From contig JAFTXI010000041.1 of the NCBI GenBank assembly GCA_017461665.1, positions 1 to 64,000 of the forward strand: a stretch of DNA of 64,000 bases, read 5' to 3'. This DNA comes from Bacteroidales bacterium. Lineage in GTDB: Bacteria > Bacteroidota > Bacteroidia > Bacteroidales > F082. This document shows positions 1 through 10,619 of this stretch, in pieces; position 1 is the stretch's first letter, and each line of letters opens with the position of its first letter. The translations under genes and the position numbers were made by a program. The notes under the pieces are model-generated. The model had not been told where the DNA came from, did no database searches, and saw only the letters and a program-made list of their open reading frames with translations.

Positions 1-798
1 AACAGAGTCGATATTCTTGCGGAGAACAGCAAAGGCGAACTGTTTATCATCGAGGTACAAAACAACGACGAGTACGCCTATTTCCAGAGAATGTTATTCG
101 GAGTTTCTAAGTTGGTGACAGAATATATCAACAGAGGTGAAGGCTACCAAAACATCAAGAAGATTTACAGTGTCAATATTGTTTATTTCGACTTAGGTCA
201 AGGCAAGGATTATCTCTATCATGGCAAGACTGAGTTCTTGGGAGTGAACACAGGTGAGATTTTAAATCTCAGTCCATTCCAGCGACAGAAGTTCAATGTC
301 GATGTTGTGAGTGAGTTGTATCCCGAATATTTTATTTTGAAGGTCAACGATTTCAAAGGCGAACCGAATAGTCCATTAGAAGAATGGATTTATTATCTGA
401 GCACAGGCGACATAACGAATGACTCCACTGCACCAGGCTTGAATGAGGCGAGAAAGAAATTGGAGTTGGCGTTGATGAGCAAGGATGAGTTGTCGGCATA
501 TTACCGTCATTTGGACAACACGGTGATATTGAAAGATAATATTTATACCTCTCGTGGCGAAGGCATGTTGGAAGGCAGAGCGATGGGAAGAAAAGAAGGA
601 ATGCGAGAAGGCTTGGAGAAAGGACTGAAGAAAGGAATCAAGAAAGGTCGAGAGGAAGGTTTGGCAGAGGGTTTGAGACAAGGTCGAGAAGAAACTATGA
701 GAAATATAGTCGCAAATCTTAGGTTGGCAGGAGCGAGTGTGGAATTTATCGCAGATGTCACGGGATTGACGAAAGAAGAAATAGAGAGTTTGTTATAA
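1..798 (+). CDS. Rpn/PD-(D/E)XK nuclease family protein, 5' end cut by window edge
   Basis: The reading frame is open from base 1, so the gene starts before the window; the ATG at 91 is internal. The first codons read NRVDILAEN followed by FIIEVQNN. This is the D...ExQ core of the PD-(D/E)XK fold found in Rpn recombination-promoting nucleases and the related 'putative transposase' family. The C-terminal third (about 547-700) is a run of G-(x)3-E/K repeats such as GLEKGLKKGIKKGREEGLAE, a highly charged segment typical of this family. The tail (LTKEEIESLL) also matches the family. Family members cleave DNA and are linked to recA-independent recombination. The role here is inferred. A strong bidirectional terminator follows. 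The gene is alone and convergent with the mutase operon. Confidence 0.85.
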   Translation, partial: NRVDILAENSKGELFIIEVQNNDEYAYFQRMLFGVSKLVTEYINRGEGYQNIKKIYSVNIVYFDLGQGKDYLYHGKTEFLGVNTGEILNLSPFQRQKFNVDVVSELYPEYFILKVNDFKGEPNSPLEEWIYYLSTGDITNDSTAPGLNEARKKLELALMSKDELSAYYRHLDNTVILKDNIYTSRGEGMLEGRAMGRKEGMREGLEKGLKKGIKKGREEGLAEGLRQGREETMRNIVANLRLAGASVEFIADVTGLTKEEIESLL

Positions 799-860
799 GA
801 TTAAATTCTCGATATAGCACCACAATTTCTGGCAACATTATTCAATTTTTAACAATCAAA

Positions 861-892
861 AAAACGCTGCGATAACCTCATCGCAGCGTTTT
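861..892. terminator. Bidirectional rho-independent terminator
   Basis: There is a perfect 13-bp stem (861-873 with 880-892) with a 6-nt loop. An A run on the left and a T run on the right let it work in both directions. It lies between the convergent nuclease gene and mutB. Confidence 0.9.
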
Positions 893-928
893 TATTATGT
901 ATTATGCCTTAAGCATTATAAATTATCA

Positions 929-3079
929 TCATCCTCTTGCTGCCAAAAGCAAGTCTAACATCTTGATAGCTGAGTCGCTGATGACTGAACCTGGTCCGAA
1001 GATGGCTGCTGCACCGGCATCATACAAGAATTGATAGTCTTGTGGAGGGATAACACCACCAACAACAACCATGATGTCTGGACGACCTAACTTCTCAAGT
1101 TCTTCGATGATTTGAGGAACGAGTGTCTTGTGACCTGCTGCCAAACTTGAAACGCCAACGATATGAACGTCGTTTTCAACAGCTTGACGTGCCGATTCTG
1201 CTGGTGTCTGGAACAATGGTCCCATATCAACGTCAAAGCCTATGTCGGCATAACCTGTAGCGACGACTTTAGCGCCACGGTCGTGACCGTCTTGACCCAT
1301 CTTAGCAATCATGATACGAGGACGACGTCCTTCAACTTTTGCAAATTCGTCAGCTTTAGCAACTGCTTCTGCAAATTTAGCATCACCTTTTGTTTCCATA
1401 GAATAAACTCCTGATATTGTACGAATAACTGCTTTGTAACGTCCTGCAACTTTTTCGCAAGCCATTGAGATTTCGCCTAATGTAGCGCGGCATTTAGCTG
1501 CTTCGATTGCTAACTCTAACAAGTTGCCTTCGCCTGTCTCAGCTGCTTTTGTGATAGCTGCTAAGCAACGATCGACGTCAGCTTGGTTACGTTTAGCGCG
1601 GAGGTCGTTGAGACGTTTGATTTGTGATTCGCGAACTGCTGTGTTATCGACTTCGAGAGTCTCGATAGCGTCTTCATGTTCAAGACGGAACTTGTTGATA
1701 CCAACGATGATTTCGCTGCCAGCGTCGATACGAGCTTGTTTGCGTGCTGCTGCTTCTTCGATACGCATCTTTGGAAGACCTGTCTCAATAGCTTTTGCCA
1801 TACCGCCCATAGCTTCGATTTCCATGATGTGTTCCCAAGCTCTGTCAGCGATTTCTTTTGTCAATGATTCAATGTAGTATGAACCTGCCCATGGGTCAAC
1901 AACTTTACATACATTTGTTTCTTCTTGGATGTAAATCTGTGTGTTACGAGCGATACGTGCTGAGAAGTCTGTTGGAAGAGCGATAGCTTCATCCAAAGCG
2001 TTGGTGTGCAACGATTGTGTGTGACCTAAAGCTGCGCCCATAGCTTCGATACATGTACGAGCTACATTGTTGAATGGGTCTTGTTCTGTTAATGACCAAC
2101 CTGATGTCTGAGTGTGTGTACGGAGTGCCAAAGATTTTTCGCTCTTAGGATTGAAAGTCTTGACGATCTTAGCCCATAACATACGAGCTGCTCTCATCTT
2201 AGCGATTTCCATGAAGTGGTTCATACCTGAGCACCAGAAGAATGAAAGACGTGGAGCGAAAGCGTCTATGTCTAAGCCTGATTTAACACCTGTGCGGAGG
2301 TAATCCCAACCGTCGGCGAGAGTGTAAGCCAACTCGATGTCGCATGTGGCGCCGGCTTCTTGCATGTGGTAGCCAGAGATAGAGATTGAGTTGAACTTAG
2401 GCATCTTCTTAGAAGTGAACTCGAAGATGTCGGCGATGATACGCATTGAGAACTCAGGTGGATAGATATATGTGTTACGAACCATGAATTCTTTCAGGAT
2501 GTCGTTTTGGATCGTACCTTGAAGTTCTTCGTAGGTAGCGCCTTGTTCCAAAGCAGCGACGATGTAGAATGCCAAGACTGGCAAAACAGCGCCGTTCATT
2601 GTCATAGAGACTGACATCTTGTTGAGAGGAATCTGGTCGAATAAGACTTTCATGTCTTCTACTGAACAGATACTTACACCAGCTTTACCGACGTCGCCCA
2701 TTACGCGTTCGTGGTCGGCGTCATAGCCTCGGTGTGTAGCAAGGTCGAATGCAACCGACAAACCTTTTTGTCCAGCAGCGATGTTACGACGATAGAAAGC
2801 ATTTGATTCTTCAGCAGTTGAGAAACCTGCATATTGACGGATGGTCCAAGGACGCATCACATACATTGTTGAATAAGGTCCGCGGAGATAAGGGGCTATA
2901 CCTGCTGCATAGTTGAGGTGCTCCATGCCTTCAAGCTGTGCTGAAGTGTAAGCAGGACGAACGTTGATATGTTCAACAGTTTCCCATTCCGGTTTTATAC
3001 CATTTTTATTTTCCCATTCTTTTGGGTCTTCTGTCTGAGGTATAACGTTGATGTTTATATCTTTAAAATTGGGTTTCAT
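929..3079 (-). CDS. mutB: Methylmalonyl-CoA mutase large (catalytic) subunit
   Basis: This is the adenosylcobalamin-dependent subunit that interconverts succinyl-CoA and methylmalonyl-CoA, as in propionate fermentation of Bacteroidota. The 716-aa length is usual for the family. The N-terminal TIM-barrel domain carries [20 protein letters not shown] near residues 64-83. The C-terminal B12-binding domain carries the base-off cobalamin motif D597-x-H599-x-x-G602 (DGHDRG) followed by a Rossmann-like GG (VVVGGVIP). It lies 15 bp downstream of mutA, so the two are co-transcribed. No epimerase or MeaB chaperone gene is present in the window. The start ATG is preceded by an AG-rich stretch (AAAGGAGAAAAAG), one of the few Shine-Dalgarno-like sites here. 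Confidence 0.97.
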   Translation of the reverse strand: MKPNFKDININVIPQTEDPKEWENKNGIKPEWETVEHINVRPAYTSAQLEGMEHLNYAAGIAPYLRGPYSTMYVMRPWTIRQYAGFSTAEESNAFYRRNIAAGQKGLSVAFDLATHRGYDADHERVMGDVGKAGVSICSVEDMKVLFDQIPLNKMSVSMTMNGAVLPVLAFYIVAALEQGATYEELQGTIQNDILKEFMVRNTYIYPPEFSMRIIADIFEFTSKKMPKFNSISISGYHMQEAGATCDIELAYTLADGWDYLRTGVKSGLDIDAFAPRLSFFWCSGMNHFMEIAKMRAARMLWAKIVKTFNPKSEKSLALRTHTQTSGWSLTEQDPFNNVARTCIEAMGAALGHTQSLHTNALDEAIALPTDFSARIARNTQIYIQEETNVCKVVDPWAGSYYIESLTKEIADRAWEHIMEIEAMGGMAKAIETGLPKMRIEEAAARKQARIDAGSEIIVGINKFRLEHEDAIETLEVDNTAVRESQIKRLNDLRAKRNQADVDRCLAAITKAAETGEGNLLELAIEAAKCRATLGEISMACEKVAGRYKAVIRTISGVYSMETKGDAKFAEAVAKADEFAKVEGRRPRIMIAKMGQDGHDRGAKVVATGYADIGFDVDMGPLFQTPAESARQAVENDVHIVGVSSLAAGHKTLVPQIIEELEKLGRPDIMVVVGGVIPPQDYQFLYDAGAAAIFGPGSVISDSAIKMLDLLLAARG

Positions 3080-3094
3080 CTTTTTCTCCTTTCT

Positions 3095-4945
3095 TTATTT
3101 TGCTATACCTAATTTCTTTTGAAAATCTTGTAATGTCTCTAAAACATTGCTCTTGACGTGGATGAAGTATTCCATGCCAGCTGCCTTAAGAACGTCGGCT
3201 GTGCCTTCTGGATTACCTGCCAAGACGACGATAGCTTCGTCTTTCAATGCTTCGTAAATCTTGAGAGCATTGCCTTCGCCATATTCTTCGTCTGATGAGC
3301 AGATGACTACGATTTCTGGTTTCACTTCCTTAGCAGCAGCGATACCGTCTTCTACAGTCTTGAAGCCTGCATTGTCAACGACTTCGAAGCCTGCGCAAGC
3401 GAAGAAGTTAGATGCGAAGTTAGCTCTTGCCTTAAGCATAGCGAGGTTACCGTATGTCAACATCCATACAACAGGGCGTTTGTTGTTTTGACTGTAAATG
3501 TCTGTTGCATAACGTAATTGTTCAAATTGTTGAGCTACGCGATATGTCACGATTGTGTCGATTTCAGCATTTTCTTCGCGACGGTCGCTCGATTCGAATA
3601 CCCATGCTTCAGGATTTGACTTCATTGTCTCTGTGAAGTTAGGGAATTGGTTTGTACCGAGGATGATCTCGCGACGTGTTGCTACGTTGTTGAGGCGTTT
3701 AGCTGCGTTTTCTTTAACCATCTTTTGGATTGTGCCGTTACGCAATGCTGCGAGATAACCGCCTTCTTCTTGGATTTGTAAGAATAAATCCCAAGCTGCT
3801 TTTACCAATGAATCGGTGAGGTTTTCGATGTAATATGAACCTGCTGCAGGGTCAGATACTTTGTCGAAGTGTGATTCTTCTTTCAAGATAAGTTGTTGGT
3901 TACGTGCGATACGTTCTGCAAACTCTGTTGTTGGTTCGTAGATTGTGTCGAATGGAGTGACGCTGAATGAGTGAACGCCACCGAGGATAGCCGACATTGA
4001 ACCTGTTGTTGTACGTAACATATTGACGTATGAGTCGTACAAACTCATGTTGATTTGTGCGTTGAAAGCGTGAACAATCATCTTGGCGTTTTCTTCCTTA
4101 GCACCGAATGCCTTGGCAATGTTTGCCCATAAAACTCTGTAAGCACGCATCTTAGCCATCTCCATGAAGTAGTTTTGTCCTACTGCTACGTTGAAACGTA
4201 TCTTTGGAAGAATAGCGTCGATTGTCAAATCTGTGTCTGTGAGTTTGTCTAAATATTCAGCTCCAATAGCCAATGCGAATGCCATCTCTTGAACGATTGT
4301 TGCACCAGCGTTGGTGAAGACGTGGCTGTTGATGCCGATAGTTTGGAAACCTGGCATGTCGGCTTTTGTCAAGATGTAAGCCAACTCCATGTCTGTGTTC
4401 TCAGAAACGAACCAAGTGCCACGACGGATATAACGTGTCAATGGGTCGTAATTCAATGAACCGCGTAAGTCAGGGATTCTTGAAAGTTGTTCTAAGAGTG
4501 GTAAATGATATTTGTTGTTATAGAAACTTAATTCTACTTCTTTAGCATTGATGCCGTTGAGTAATGCCGATATTTCAAGGTCGGTGTAAAGTTTGTCATA
4601 CTCAAGACGGAAAGTGATGGCGTTGGCACCTCTGCTGATAGAATTTAATGCTTTCTCGTTGGCTGCCTTGCAGTCTGTCACGTTGATATCTTGACAGATA
4701 AGCCATTCATTGCCTTTGGTTTTGTTACCACGAACGTATGGAAATTCGTTAGGTTCCACATTGTTCCATGTTATTGAATTAAGATCTTCAGCACGGTAAT
4801 AAGGTCTTACCGAAAATCCTTCAGCCGTTTTCCAAACTAATTTCTTGTTGTAATCGGCTCCTTTGAGATCTTTTTGAATAACTGCTTCCCATTGTTCTGT
4901 CGAAACACCTGGAAATTCCTCAAAAAGTTTTTTCTGGTTACTCAT
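3095..4945 (-). CDS. mutA: Methylmalonyl-CoA mutase small subunit
   Basis: The 616-aa partner of MutB forms the alpha-beta heterodimer. It keeps the mutase barrel (for example DPAAGSYYIENLTDSL, and MEMAKMRAYRVLWANIAKAFG, parallel to [21 protein letters not shown] in MutB). Its C-terminal domain lacks the D-x-H-x-x-G cobalamin ligand; at that place it reads EYGEGNALKIYEAL. This is what is expected of the non-catalytic subunit. It is the first gene of the operon, with a candidate promoter about 95 bp upstream. Confidence 0.96.
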   Translation of the reverse strand: MSNQKKLFEEFPGVSTEQWEAVIQKDLKGADYNKKLVWKTAEGFSVRPYYRAEDLNSITWNNVEPNEFPYVRGNKTKGNEWLICQDINVTDCKAANEKALNSISRGANAITFRLEYDKLYTDLEISALLNGINAKEVELSFYNNKYHLPLLEQLSRIPDLRGSLNYDPLTRYIRRGTWFVSENTDMELAYILTKADMPGFQTIGINSHVFTNAGATIVQEMAFALAIGAEYLDKLTDTDLTIDAILPKIRFNVAVGQNYFMEMAKMRAYRVLWANIAKAFGAKEENAKMIVHAFNAQINMSLYDSYVNMLRTTTGSMSAILGGVHSFSVTPFDTIYEPTTEFAERIARNQQLILKEESHFDKVSDPAAGSYYIENLTDSLVKAAWDLFLQIQEEGGYLAALRNGTIQKMVKENAAKRLNNVATRREIILGTNQFPNFTETMKSNPEAWVFESSDRREENAEIDTIVTYRVAQQFEQLRYATDIYSQNNKRPVVWMLTYGNLAMLKARANFASNFFACAGFEVVDNAGFKTVEDGIAAAKEVKPEIVVICSSDEEYGEGNALKIYEALKDEAIVVLAGNPEGTADVLKAAGMEYFIHVKSNVLETLQDFQKKLGIAK

Positions 4946-5037
4946 ATCTTTTTTTTGTTAAAAATTATTGATTTACTTGTTAACTAACTTATTATCTTCA
5001 ATTCTACAGACTTTTTAATAGTCTTATTTTATCCCCA

Positions 5038-5070
5038 CAAAAATAGTTAAAATTCGTTAAATAAAACAAA
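5038..5070 (-). promoter_or_regulatory. Candidate Bacteroidota promoter for mutAB
   Basis: Read on the minus strand there is TTTG (5067-5070), a 21-bp spacer, then TATTTTTG (5038-5045). This fits the Bacteroidota -33/-7 pattern and lies about 95 bp before the mutA start. Confidence 0.5.
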
Positions 5071-5116
5071 AATACCTAATAAATAATAAACGAAGTTTTT
5101 GTTGGCAAAAAATGAT

Positions 5117-5124
5117 TATTTTTG
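5117..5124 (+). promoter_or_regulatory. Candidate -7 element for the beta-helix gene
   Basis: TATTTTTG matches TAnnTTTG and lies 33 bp before the ATG at 5158. A TTTG sits upstream at 5098-5101 but the spacer is only 15 bp, so the match is incomplete. Confidence 0.35.
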
Positions 5125-5157
5125 TAAGTCAGAAAAGTAAACTTAAAATAGAATTTT

Positions 5158-6747
5158 ATGAAAAAATCATTATTGTTTTTATTATTATTGATGTCGTTTG
5201 TTGTAAAGGCACAAACTTACGAAGTGTCTGGTAACCAGGAAGGGACTTGGGATTGCGATACTGTTCTTGTCGTCGGCGATGTCGTTGTCCCAGAGGAAAA
5301 CAGCTTAATAATCGCTGAAGGAACGAAGGTTATCTTTCAGGATTATTACTCCATTCTCGTGGAAGGTTCTTTTTCGGCACTTGGATGCGAAGACGATTCA
5401 ATTTATTTCACTGTCGCCGACACTACCGGATTTTATATCTGGAACTCGGGTCAAGGTGGTTGGAACGCTCTTACAATCCAAGGCGCTGAAACTCCAGTTA
5501 CGATAGAATACTGCAACTTCTCATACGGCAAAGCTGCTGAAAATATGACGCGTGGTGGCGCACTCAGAATCTATGATACCGAAGATGTTAATATAAACAA
5601 CTGTACTTTCTTCCATAATTTTACTCGAGAAAAAGGTGGTGCTCTGTATGCTGAAAACTCTAATCTTAAAATAACTAATTGTGAGATTGATAATAATCTC
5701 GGCTATTGTGAAGATGGCTCTTATATGCATGGTGCGGGTTTTCAATTTCTTAACTGCTCTGTAAATATGGAAGATATGTATTTTCATGATAATTATTGTA
5801 GCTCTTGTTATGGCGGCGGCGTCAACTTCGATAGCTGTAATGTCGTCGTAAATAAAGCGATTTTTGAAGATAATTACGCTGTCAATGCTGGTGGTGTGGG
5901 AATCCAACGTAGTAATGATTTTGAGGTGAGAATATCTAATGTGTTGCTTAATAATAATATAGCTTATCATTATGGCGGTGCTATGGCGATGGCAACTTCC
6001 TCTCCCTTAATTCAGAACGTGACAATGGTTAATAATTATACTATCGCTGCTGGTGGTGGTGCAATGCAGTTCTTTAGCGAGGCTCGCCCTGTATTTAAAA
6101 ATTGTATCATCTGGGGTAACGACTGGTATGAATCACAGGATACCTTCGATGATGCTTCGCAGATCTTCGTTTGGGGCAGTGATTGTGCACCCGAATTTTA
6201 TTATTCCGTATTGGAAGGTGGACTAAAACAGATTCATGGTAATCAGTATGTTGCAGTATATGACCATCAAACGATGGTGGAGACAGATCCTCTCTTCGTC
6301 GATACTGTAAACCGCGACTTTCAACTTTTGCCTGAAAGTCCGGCTATAAATCGCGGAACTATCGATACCACAGGCTTATCAATTCCTCCAATAGACCTCG
6401 CTGGAAACCAAAGAATTATCGACGATAGAATCGATATGGGTTGCTACGAATCTAACGTCACTTCCTTAAAAGATATTTACAGCTCAAATAAAAATGTTAA
6501 CATTTATCCTAATCCGATAAATGCTAATTCCGTATGTGAATTTTTATTAAGAAATGAATCAAATGTTAATGTTAAAATCTTTAATCAAAAGGCTTCATTA
6601 ATTTCTGTTAAGAATTATGGAAAAATGAAACCAGGAATGAATGAAATTCCAATGTCTGACTTTATTGTGTCATTACAAAAAAATAATGTCTATCTCCTTA
6701 GCATTGAATCAGAAGAAGAAACAATAAATATTAAGTTTATATATTAA
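5158..6747 (+). CDS. T9SS-secreted right-handed beta-helix protein
   Basis: This is a 529-aa protein with a signal peptide (MKKSLLFLLLLMSFVVKAQ). The central region (about residues 115-330) is a run of parallel beta-helix coils with short N/G-rich repeats such as NINNCTFFHN, KITNCEIDNN and IQNVTMVNNYT. After it comes the segment typical of 'choice-of-anchor Q' proteins (DPLFVDTVNRDFQLLPESPAINRGT, shown here only by its features: a D-P-L-F start and S-P-A-I-N-R-G). The last 80 residues form a type A T9SS sorting domain (NIYPNPINANS...). The protein is predicted to be exported and attached to the surface. Its ligand or substrate is unknown, and no catalytic motif is evident. Confidence 0.85.
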   Translation: MKKSLLFLLLLMSFVVKAQTYEVSGNQEGTWDCDTVLVVGDVVVPEENSLIIAEGTKVIFQDYYSILVEGSFSALGCEDDSIYFTVADTTGFYIWNSGQGGWNALTIQGAETPVTIEYCNFSYGKAAENMTRGGALRIYDTEDVNINNCTFFHNFTREKGGALYAENSNLKITNCEIDNNLGYCEDGSYMHGAGFQFLNCSVNMEDMYFHDNYCSSCYGGGVNFDSCNVVVNKAIFEDNYAVNAGGVGIQRSNDFEVRISNVLLNNNIAYHYGGAMAMATSSPLIQNVTMVNNYTIAAGGGAMQFFSEARPVFKNCIIWGNDWYESQDTFDDASQIFVWGSDCAPEFYYSVLEGGLKQIHGNQYVAVYDHQTMVETDPLFVDTVNRDFQLLPESPAINRGTIDTTGLSIPPIDLAGNQRIIDDRIDMGCYESNVTSLKDIYSSNKNVNIYPNPINANSVCEFLLRNESNVNVKIFNQKASLISVKNYGKMKPGMNEIPMSDFIVSLQKNNVYLLSIESEEETINIKFIY

Positions 6748-6797
6748 TGCATTAAATAAATTGTGCATTATGAATTATGCATTATAAATTGTGAATC
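6748..6797 (+). repeat. Dispersed AT-rich repeat (GAATTATGCATTA type)
   Basis: The intergenic spacer is made of imperfect repeats of GAATTATGCATTA. Related copies lie at about 897-930, 9255-9287 and 45526-45540, always directly next to gene ends. Confidence 0.6.
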
Positions 6798-9254
6798 ATG
6801 AAAGGTAACATCTTAAAAAACAAGCAATTCCTCGGAATATTATTTGCAATAATAGCTTTCGCTGCTATAACATTAATTTATTTTACTCCAATCTTAGAGG
6901 GAAAGAGAATCAAACAACACGATATTGAGATGTATAAAGGTATGTCTCAAGAAATCAACGACTTCAGAGAAGAAACAGGTGAGCAGTCTCTTTGGACCAA
7001 CTCAATGTTCGGAGGAATGCCGGCTTGGAATATCGGAGTACAACAGAATTCTAACTTAATGACTTACATCCAGAAAATCATAGGTTTAGGATTCCCAAGC
7101 CCAATAATGTCGGTGTTTATCAGCATGTTGGGATTTTTTATTTTGCTTCTCGTCTTAGACTGTAAGATCTGGATTAGTTTTATAGGCGCTTTGGCGTACG
7201 GATTTACGTCTTATCTCTTCATCGTGATGGGCGCAGGTCATAATTCCAAAGCCGTCGCAATGGCTTATATGGCTCCCGTAATTGCAGGTATAATAATGAC
7301 TTACAAAGGGAAATATCTCTGGGGTGCAGTGTTGACAGCAATAGCTCTTGCCTTAGAAATAAGGGCGGGTCACTTGCAAATAACTTATTACCTATTCATT
7401 ATCGTATTGATATTTGTCATAGCTGAATTTGTCGAGACAATAAAACATAAAAAATATTTAGATTTCTTCAAGGCAAGCGGAATCCTTGTCTGCGCCGCGA
7501 TATTGGCAATTCTTACAAGTACAACAACGCTTTACGCCAATTACGAATTTGGAAAAGAAACAATGCGCGGCAAGCCTATTCTTACTGAAAATGTTGAGAA
7601 TCAGACGCGTGGTCTCGATAGAGATTATGTTACTCAATGGAGTTACGGCATCGGAGAGACATGGAGTCTGATGATTCCAAATGTTAAAGGCGGCGCCTCA
7701 GCTTATATCGGAAACGACAATCCTGCTTTGCAAAACGCCGAGCCTCGCTTCCGTTCTATGATTGCTCAAAACAACGCTTATTGGGGCGACCAGCCCGGAA
7801 CAAGCGGTCCCGTTTATGTGGGCGCAATCGTGTGTTTCCTCTTCATACTCGGTCTCTTCGTCGTGAAAGGAAAAATAAAATGGGTGCTTCTCATCGCTAC
7901 AATCCTCTCAATATTATTGAGTTGGGGTAAAAACTTCATGGGATTCACCGACTTCTTCCTCGATTATTTTCCGATGTACAACAAGTTCCGTGCAGTCTCG
8001 ATGACGCTCGTTATAGCAGAAGTCTGCATGCCAATATTGGCTTTCTTGGCTTTGGCAGAAATAATGAAAAATCCTGATGTCTTGAAGAAAAATATGGTAT
8101 ACTTCTATGTATCTCTCGGATTGACAGCGGGTTTATGCCTTCTTTTCTATATCGCACCTCAGTTCTTCTTCAATTTCTTAAGTCAAGGGGAGGCTGCTCA
8201 ATTTGCACAACTGAGTAGTGGAAAAGATGGAGCAATTTACCAAATGCTCGCTAATGAGATAGAAAAGGTGCGTATGGTAATATTTAAAAAAGACGCGATA
8301 AGAAGTTTCTTGTTTATATCAATAGCTGCTATGTTGTTGTTACTCAATGTTAAAGGTAAATTGAAAAACAACGCGATGTTTGCATTGCTCGCAGCTTTAG
8401 TAATCTTTGATATGTTCCCAATAAACAAACGTTATCTTAACAATGACAATTTTATCGACAAACGTCGTTTTGAAAAACCTTTCGTGATGTCGGAAATAGA
8501 TAAACAGATTCTTCAAGATAATAGCTTGAATTACAGAGTGATGAATTTGACAACAAGCACATTTAACGATGCAAGTACTTCTTATTTCCATAAGTCGATT
8601 GGTGGTTATCACGGTGCTAAACTTCGTCGTTATCAAGATATTATAAATCATTATCTCGGAGGAAATAATGTCGGTGGCGATGGCTTCTGGAATGTTATCA
8701 ATATGTTGAATACCAAATATTTGATTACTCCTCAAAATAATATGCCTGTGGTTATGACAAACCCAGATGCTTTCGGTAACGCTTGGATAGTGTCTGATAT
8801 TAAATGGGTTACGACACCAAATGAAGAAATAGCTGCGATTGAAAATACCGATGTTAAAACGACAGCAATCGTTAATGACGAGTTTAAGAATGTAATTGGA
8901 GATTTCAAACCGTCATTATCAACGGGAACGATAGAGTTGGTTTCTTATAAACCTAATGAATTGGTTTACAATTATAATTCTTCAAAAGAAGAATTGGTCG
9001 TATTCTCAGAAATTTGGACAAGTAAAGGCTGGACAATGTGGATTGACGGAAAAGAATCTCCGTTGATTAGAGCTGATTATATTTTGAGAGCAGCTGTTGT
9101 TCCTGCTGGTAATCACGAGATTATGATGCGTTACGAACCAAAAATCTGGAAAGTCGGTAACACAGTACAACTCGTTTCGTCATTGATTTTAATCTTAGGT
9201 TTAATTGCAGCAATTGTTGTAACTTGCAAGAATTCAACATTATCTAAACAGTGA
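6798..9254 (+). CDS. YfhO-family multi-spanning membrane protein
   Basis: The 818-aa protein has about 12-13 hydrophobic segments, beginning with one at residues 11-33. A large hydrophilic C-terminal part follows residue 560 and a final membrane helix lies near the end. The pattern and motifs (SLWTNSMFGGMPAWN, GAGHNSKAVAMAYMAP, TKYLITPQNN) match the YfhO family. This family is related to GT-C glycosyltransferases and in Firmicutes helps to glycosylate lipoteichoic acid. A role in transferring a lipid-linked sugar at the inner membrane is inferred from family and context. It leads the glycan operon, and the next gene follows after 33 bp. Confidence 0.85.
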   Translation: MKGNILKNKQFLGILFAIIAFAAITLIYFTPILEGKRIKQHDIEMYKGMSQEINDFREETGEQSLWTNSMFGGMPAWNIGVQQNSNLMTYIQKIIGLGFPSPIMSVFISMLGFFILLLVLDCKIWISFIGALAYGFTSYLFIVMGAGHNSKAVAMAYMAPVIAGIIMTYKGKYLWGAVLTAIALALEIRAGHLQITYYLFIIVLIFVIAEFVETIKHKKYLDFFKASGILVCAAILAILTSTTTLYANYEFGKETMRGKPILTENVENQTRGLDRDYVTQWSYGIGETWSLMIPNVKGGASAYIGNDNPALQNAEPRFRSMIAQNNAYWGDQPGTSGPVYVGAIVCFLFILGLFVVKGKIKWVLLIATILSILLSWGKNFMGFTDFFLDYFPMYNKFRAVSMTLVIAEVCMPILAFLALAEIMKNPDVLKKNMVYFYVSLGLTAGLCLLFYIAPQFFFNFLSQGEAAQFAQLSSGKDGAIYQMLANEIEKVRMVIFKKDAIRSFLFISIAAMLLLLNVKGKLKNNAMFALLAALVIFDMFPINKRYLNNDNFIDKRRFEKPFVMSEIDKQILQDNSLNYRVMNLTTSTFNDASTSYFHKSIGGYHGAKLRRYQDIINHYLGGNNVGGDGFWNVINMLNTKYLITPQNNMPVVMTNPDAFGNAWIVSDIKWVTTPNEEIAAIENTDVKTTAIVNDEFKNVIGDFKPSLSTGTIELVSYKPNELVYNYNSSKEELVVFSEIWTSKGWTMWIDGKESPLIRADYILRAAVVPAGNHEIMMRYEPKIWKVGNTVQLVSSLILILGLIAAIVVTCKNSTLSKQ

Positions 9255-9287
9255 TTATGAATTATGCATTAAGAATTATGAATTAAA
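9255..9287 (+). repeat. Dispersed AT-rich repeat (GAATTATGCATTA type)
   Basis: The entire spacer between the YfhO gene and the next glycosyltransferase is two imperfect copies of the unit found at 6748-6797. Confidence 0.6.
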
Positions 9288-10619
9288 ATGAGACGTGTCT
9301 TAATCATAACCTATTATTGGCCTCCATCGGGCGGTTCTGGCGTTCAGCGATGGCTGAAGATGTCGAAGTATCTGCCCGAAAATGGTTGGCAACCTGTTAT
9401 TTACACTGCCGAAGGTGCAGAATATCCAGTCGAAGATCTTTCGTTGGAAAAAGATGTGGCTCCTGAAGCTGAGATAGTGCGTTACCCAATTATTGAGCCT
9501 TATTCTTTTTATAAAAAATTTCTCGGAATAAAGAAAGATGAGAAGATAAAAGCAGGTTTTATCAATGAAGGAAAAAAGAAGTCTGTTTGGAAGGAAAATG
9601 TAAGTGTTTGGTTAAGAGGTAATCTGTTTATTCCTGACGCGCGTTGTTGGTGGATTCGTCCTTCAGTGAGATTTCTTAAAAAATATCTAGAAAAAAATTC
9701 TGTCGATGCTATTATATCTACAGGACCTCCACATTCTTTACATTTAATTGCTAAAAAGTTACACAAAAGATTTAACATTCCTTGGATTGCAGATTTCCGC
9801 GACCCTTGGACTGACATAGATTTCTTTAGTGAATTAAAATTAACAAATAGAAGTTTAAAAAAACATCATCGACTTCAACATCAGGTTCTTACCGAAGCAA
9901 ATAAGGTGGTTACTGTTGGATGGGATTGGGCGAAAGGTCTTGAGAGTCACGGCGCTAAAGATGTGGCTGTCATAACGAATGGTTATGATTTTAGTATTGA
10001 TGAGAAGTCGGAAGAAATTGAATTGTCGAAAGAATTCACTATGTCGCATGTAGGAATTGTTGGTGCTGCAAGAAATGCTGTCGTTTTTTGGGAAGCTCTC
10101 GGCGAGTTAATAAAGGATAATTCCTTGGATGGTTTTTCTAAGTTGTTAAAAATTAAATTGATAGGACAAGTTGATAATTCGGTTGTTGAATCAATAAAGA
10201 AGAATAATTTAGAGAGTAATGTCGATATAATTCCATATATTCCTCACGAAAAAGTCATTAAGGAACAATGTTCGTCGCAGGTTTTATTACTTTTTGTTAA
10301 CAATTCGCCTAATGCGAAAGGCATTCTCACAGGAAAAATCTTCGAATATATGGCTTCGGGCCGTCCTATTCTTGCAATCGGTCCAAAAGATGGCGACACT
10401 GCAATTATTCTTGATAAAACCCAAACAGGCGTCATTGTAGATTTTTACGATAAAGAAGAAATGAAGAAAACTATAATTGATTTGTTTAATAAGTTTAAAG
10501 AAAATCAATTGGTTACAAAGAAAAATGAATCTGTTGAGAAATATTCGAGAAGAGCTCTTGCAAAGGAATATGCTCAACTTATCGAAAACATTGTAGAGAC
10601 GCGACAATTATACAAATAA
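9288..10619 (+). CDS. Glycosyltransferase (GT-B, family 4-like)
   Basis: The 443-aa protein has an N-terminal acceptor domain starting with YYWPPSGGSGVQRWLK, a form common among Bacteroidota GT4-like enzymes. Its C-terminal donor domain reads GILTGKIFEYMASGRPILAI, which includes the E-Y-x-A-x-G-x-P sugar-nucleotide binding signature. It probably adds a sugar to a lipid-linked glycan at the inner membrane. The last eight residues (VETRQLYK) and the stop codon are encoded by a dispersed palindromic repeat at 10591-10652, so the native C terminus may have been replaced. Confidence 0.88.
   Translation: MRRVLIITYYWPPSGGSGVQRWLKMSKYLPENGWQPVIYTAEGAEYPVEDLSLEKDVAPEAEIVRYPIIEPYSFYKKFLGIKKDEKIKAGFINEGKKKSVWKENVSVWLRGNLFIPDARCWWIRPSVRFLKKYLEKNSVDAIISTGPPHSLHLIAKKLHKRFNIPWIADFRDPWTDIDFFSELKLTNRSLKKHHRLQHQVLTEANKVVTVGWDWAKGLESHGAKDVAVITNGYDFSIDEKSEEIELSKEFTMSHVGIVGAARNAVVFWEALGELIKDNSLDGFSKLLKIKLIGQVDNSVVESIKKNNLESNVDIIPYIPHEKVIKEQCSSQVLLLFVNNSPNAKGILTGKIFEYMASGRPILAIGPKDGDTAIILDKTQTGVIVDFYDKEEMKKTIIDLFNKFKENQLVTKKNESVEKYSRRALAKEYAQLIENIVETRQLYK

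Noticed and set aside
5521-5970. 149-aa open frame on the minus strand
   Set aside because: It lies entirely inside the beta-helix gene on the other strand, has no recognisable motif, and the sense gene explains the DNA.
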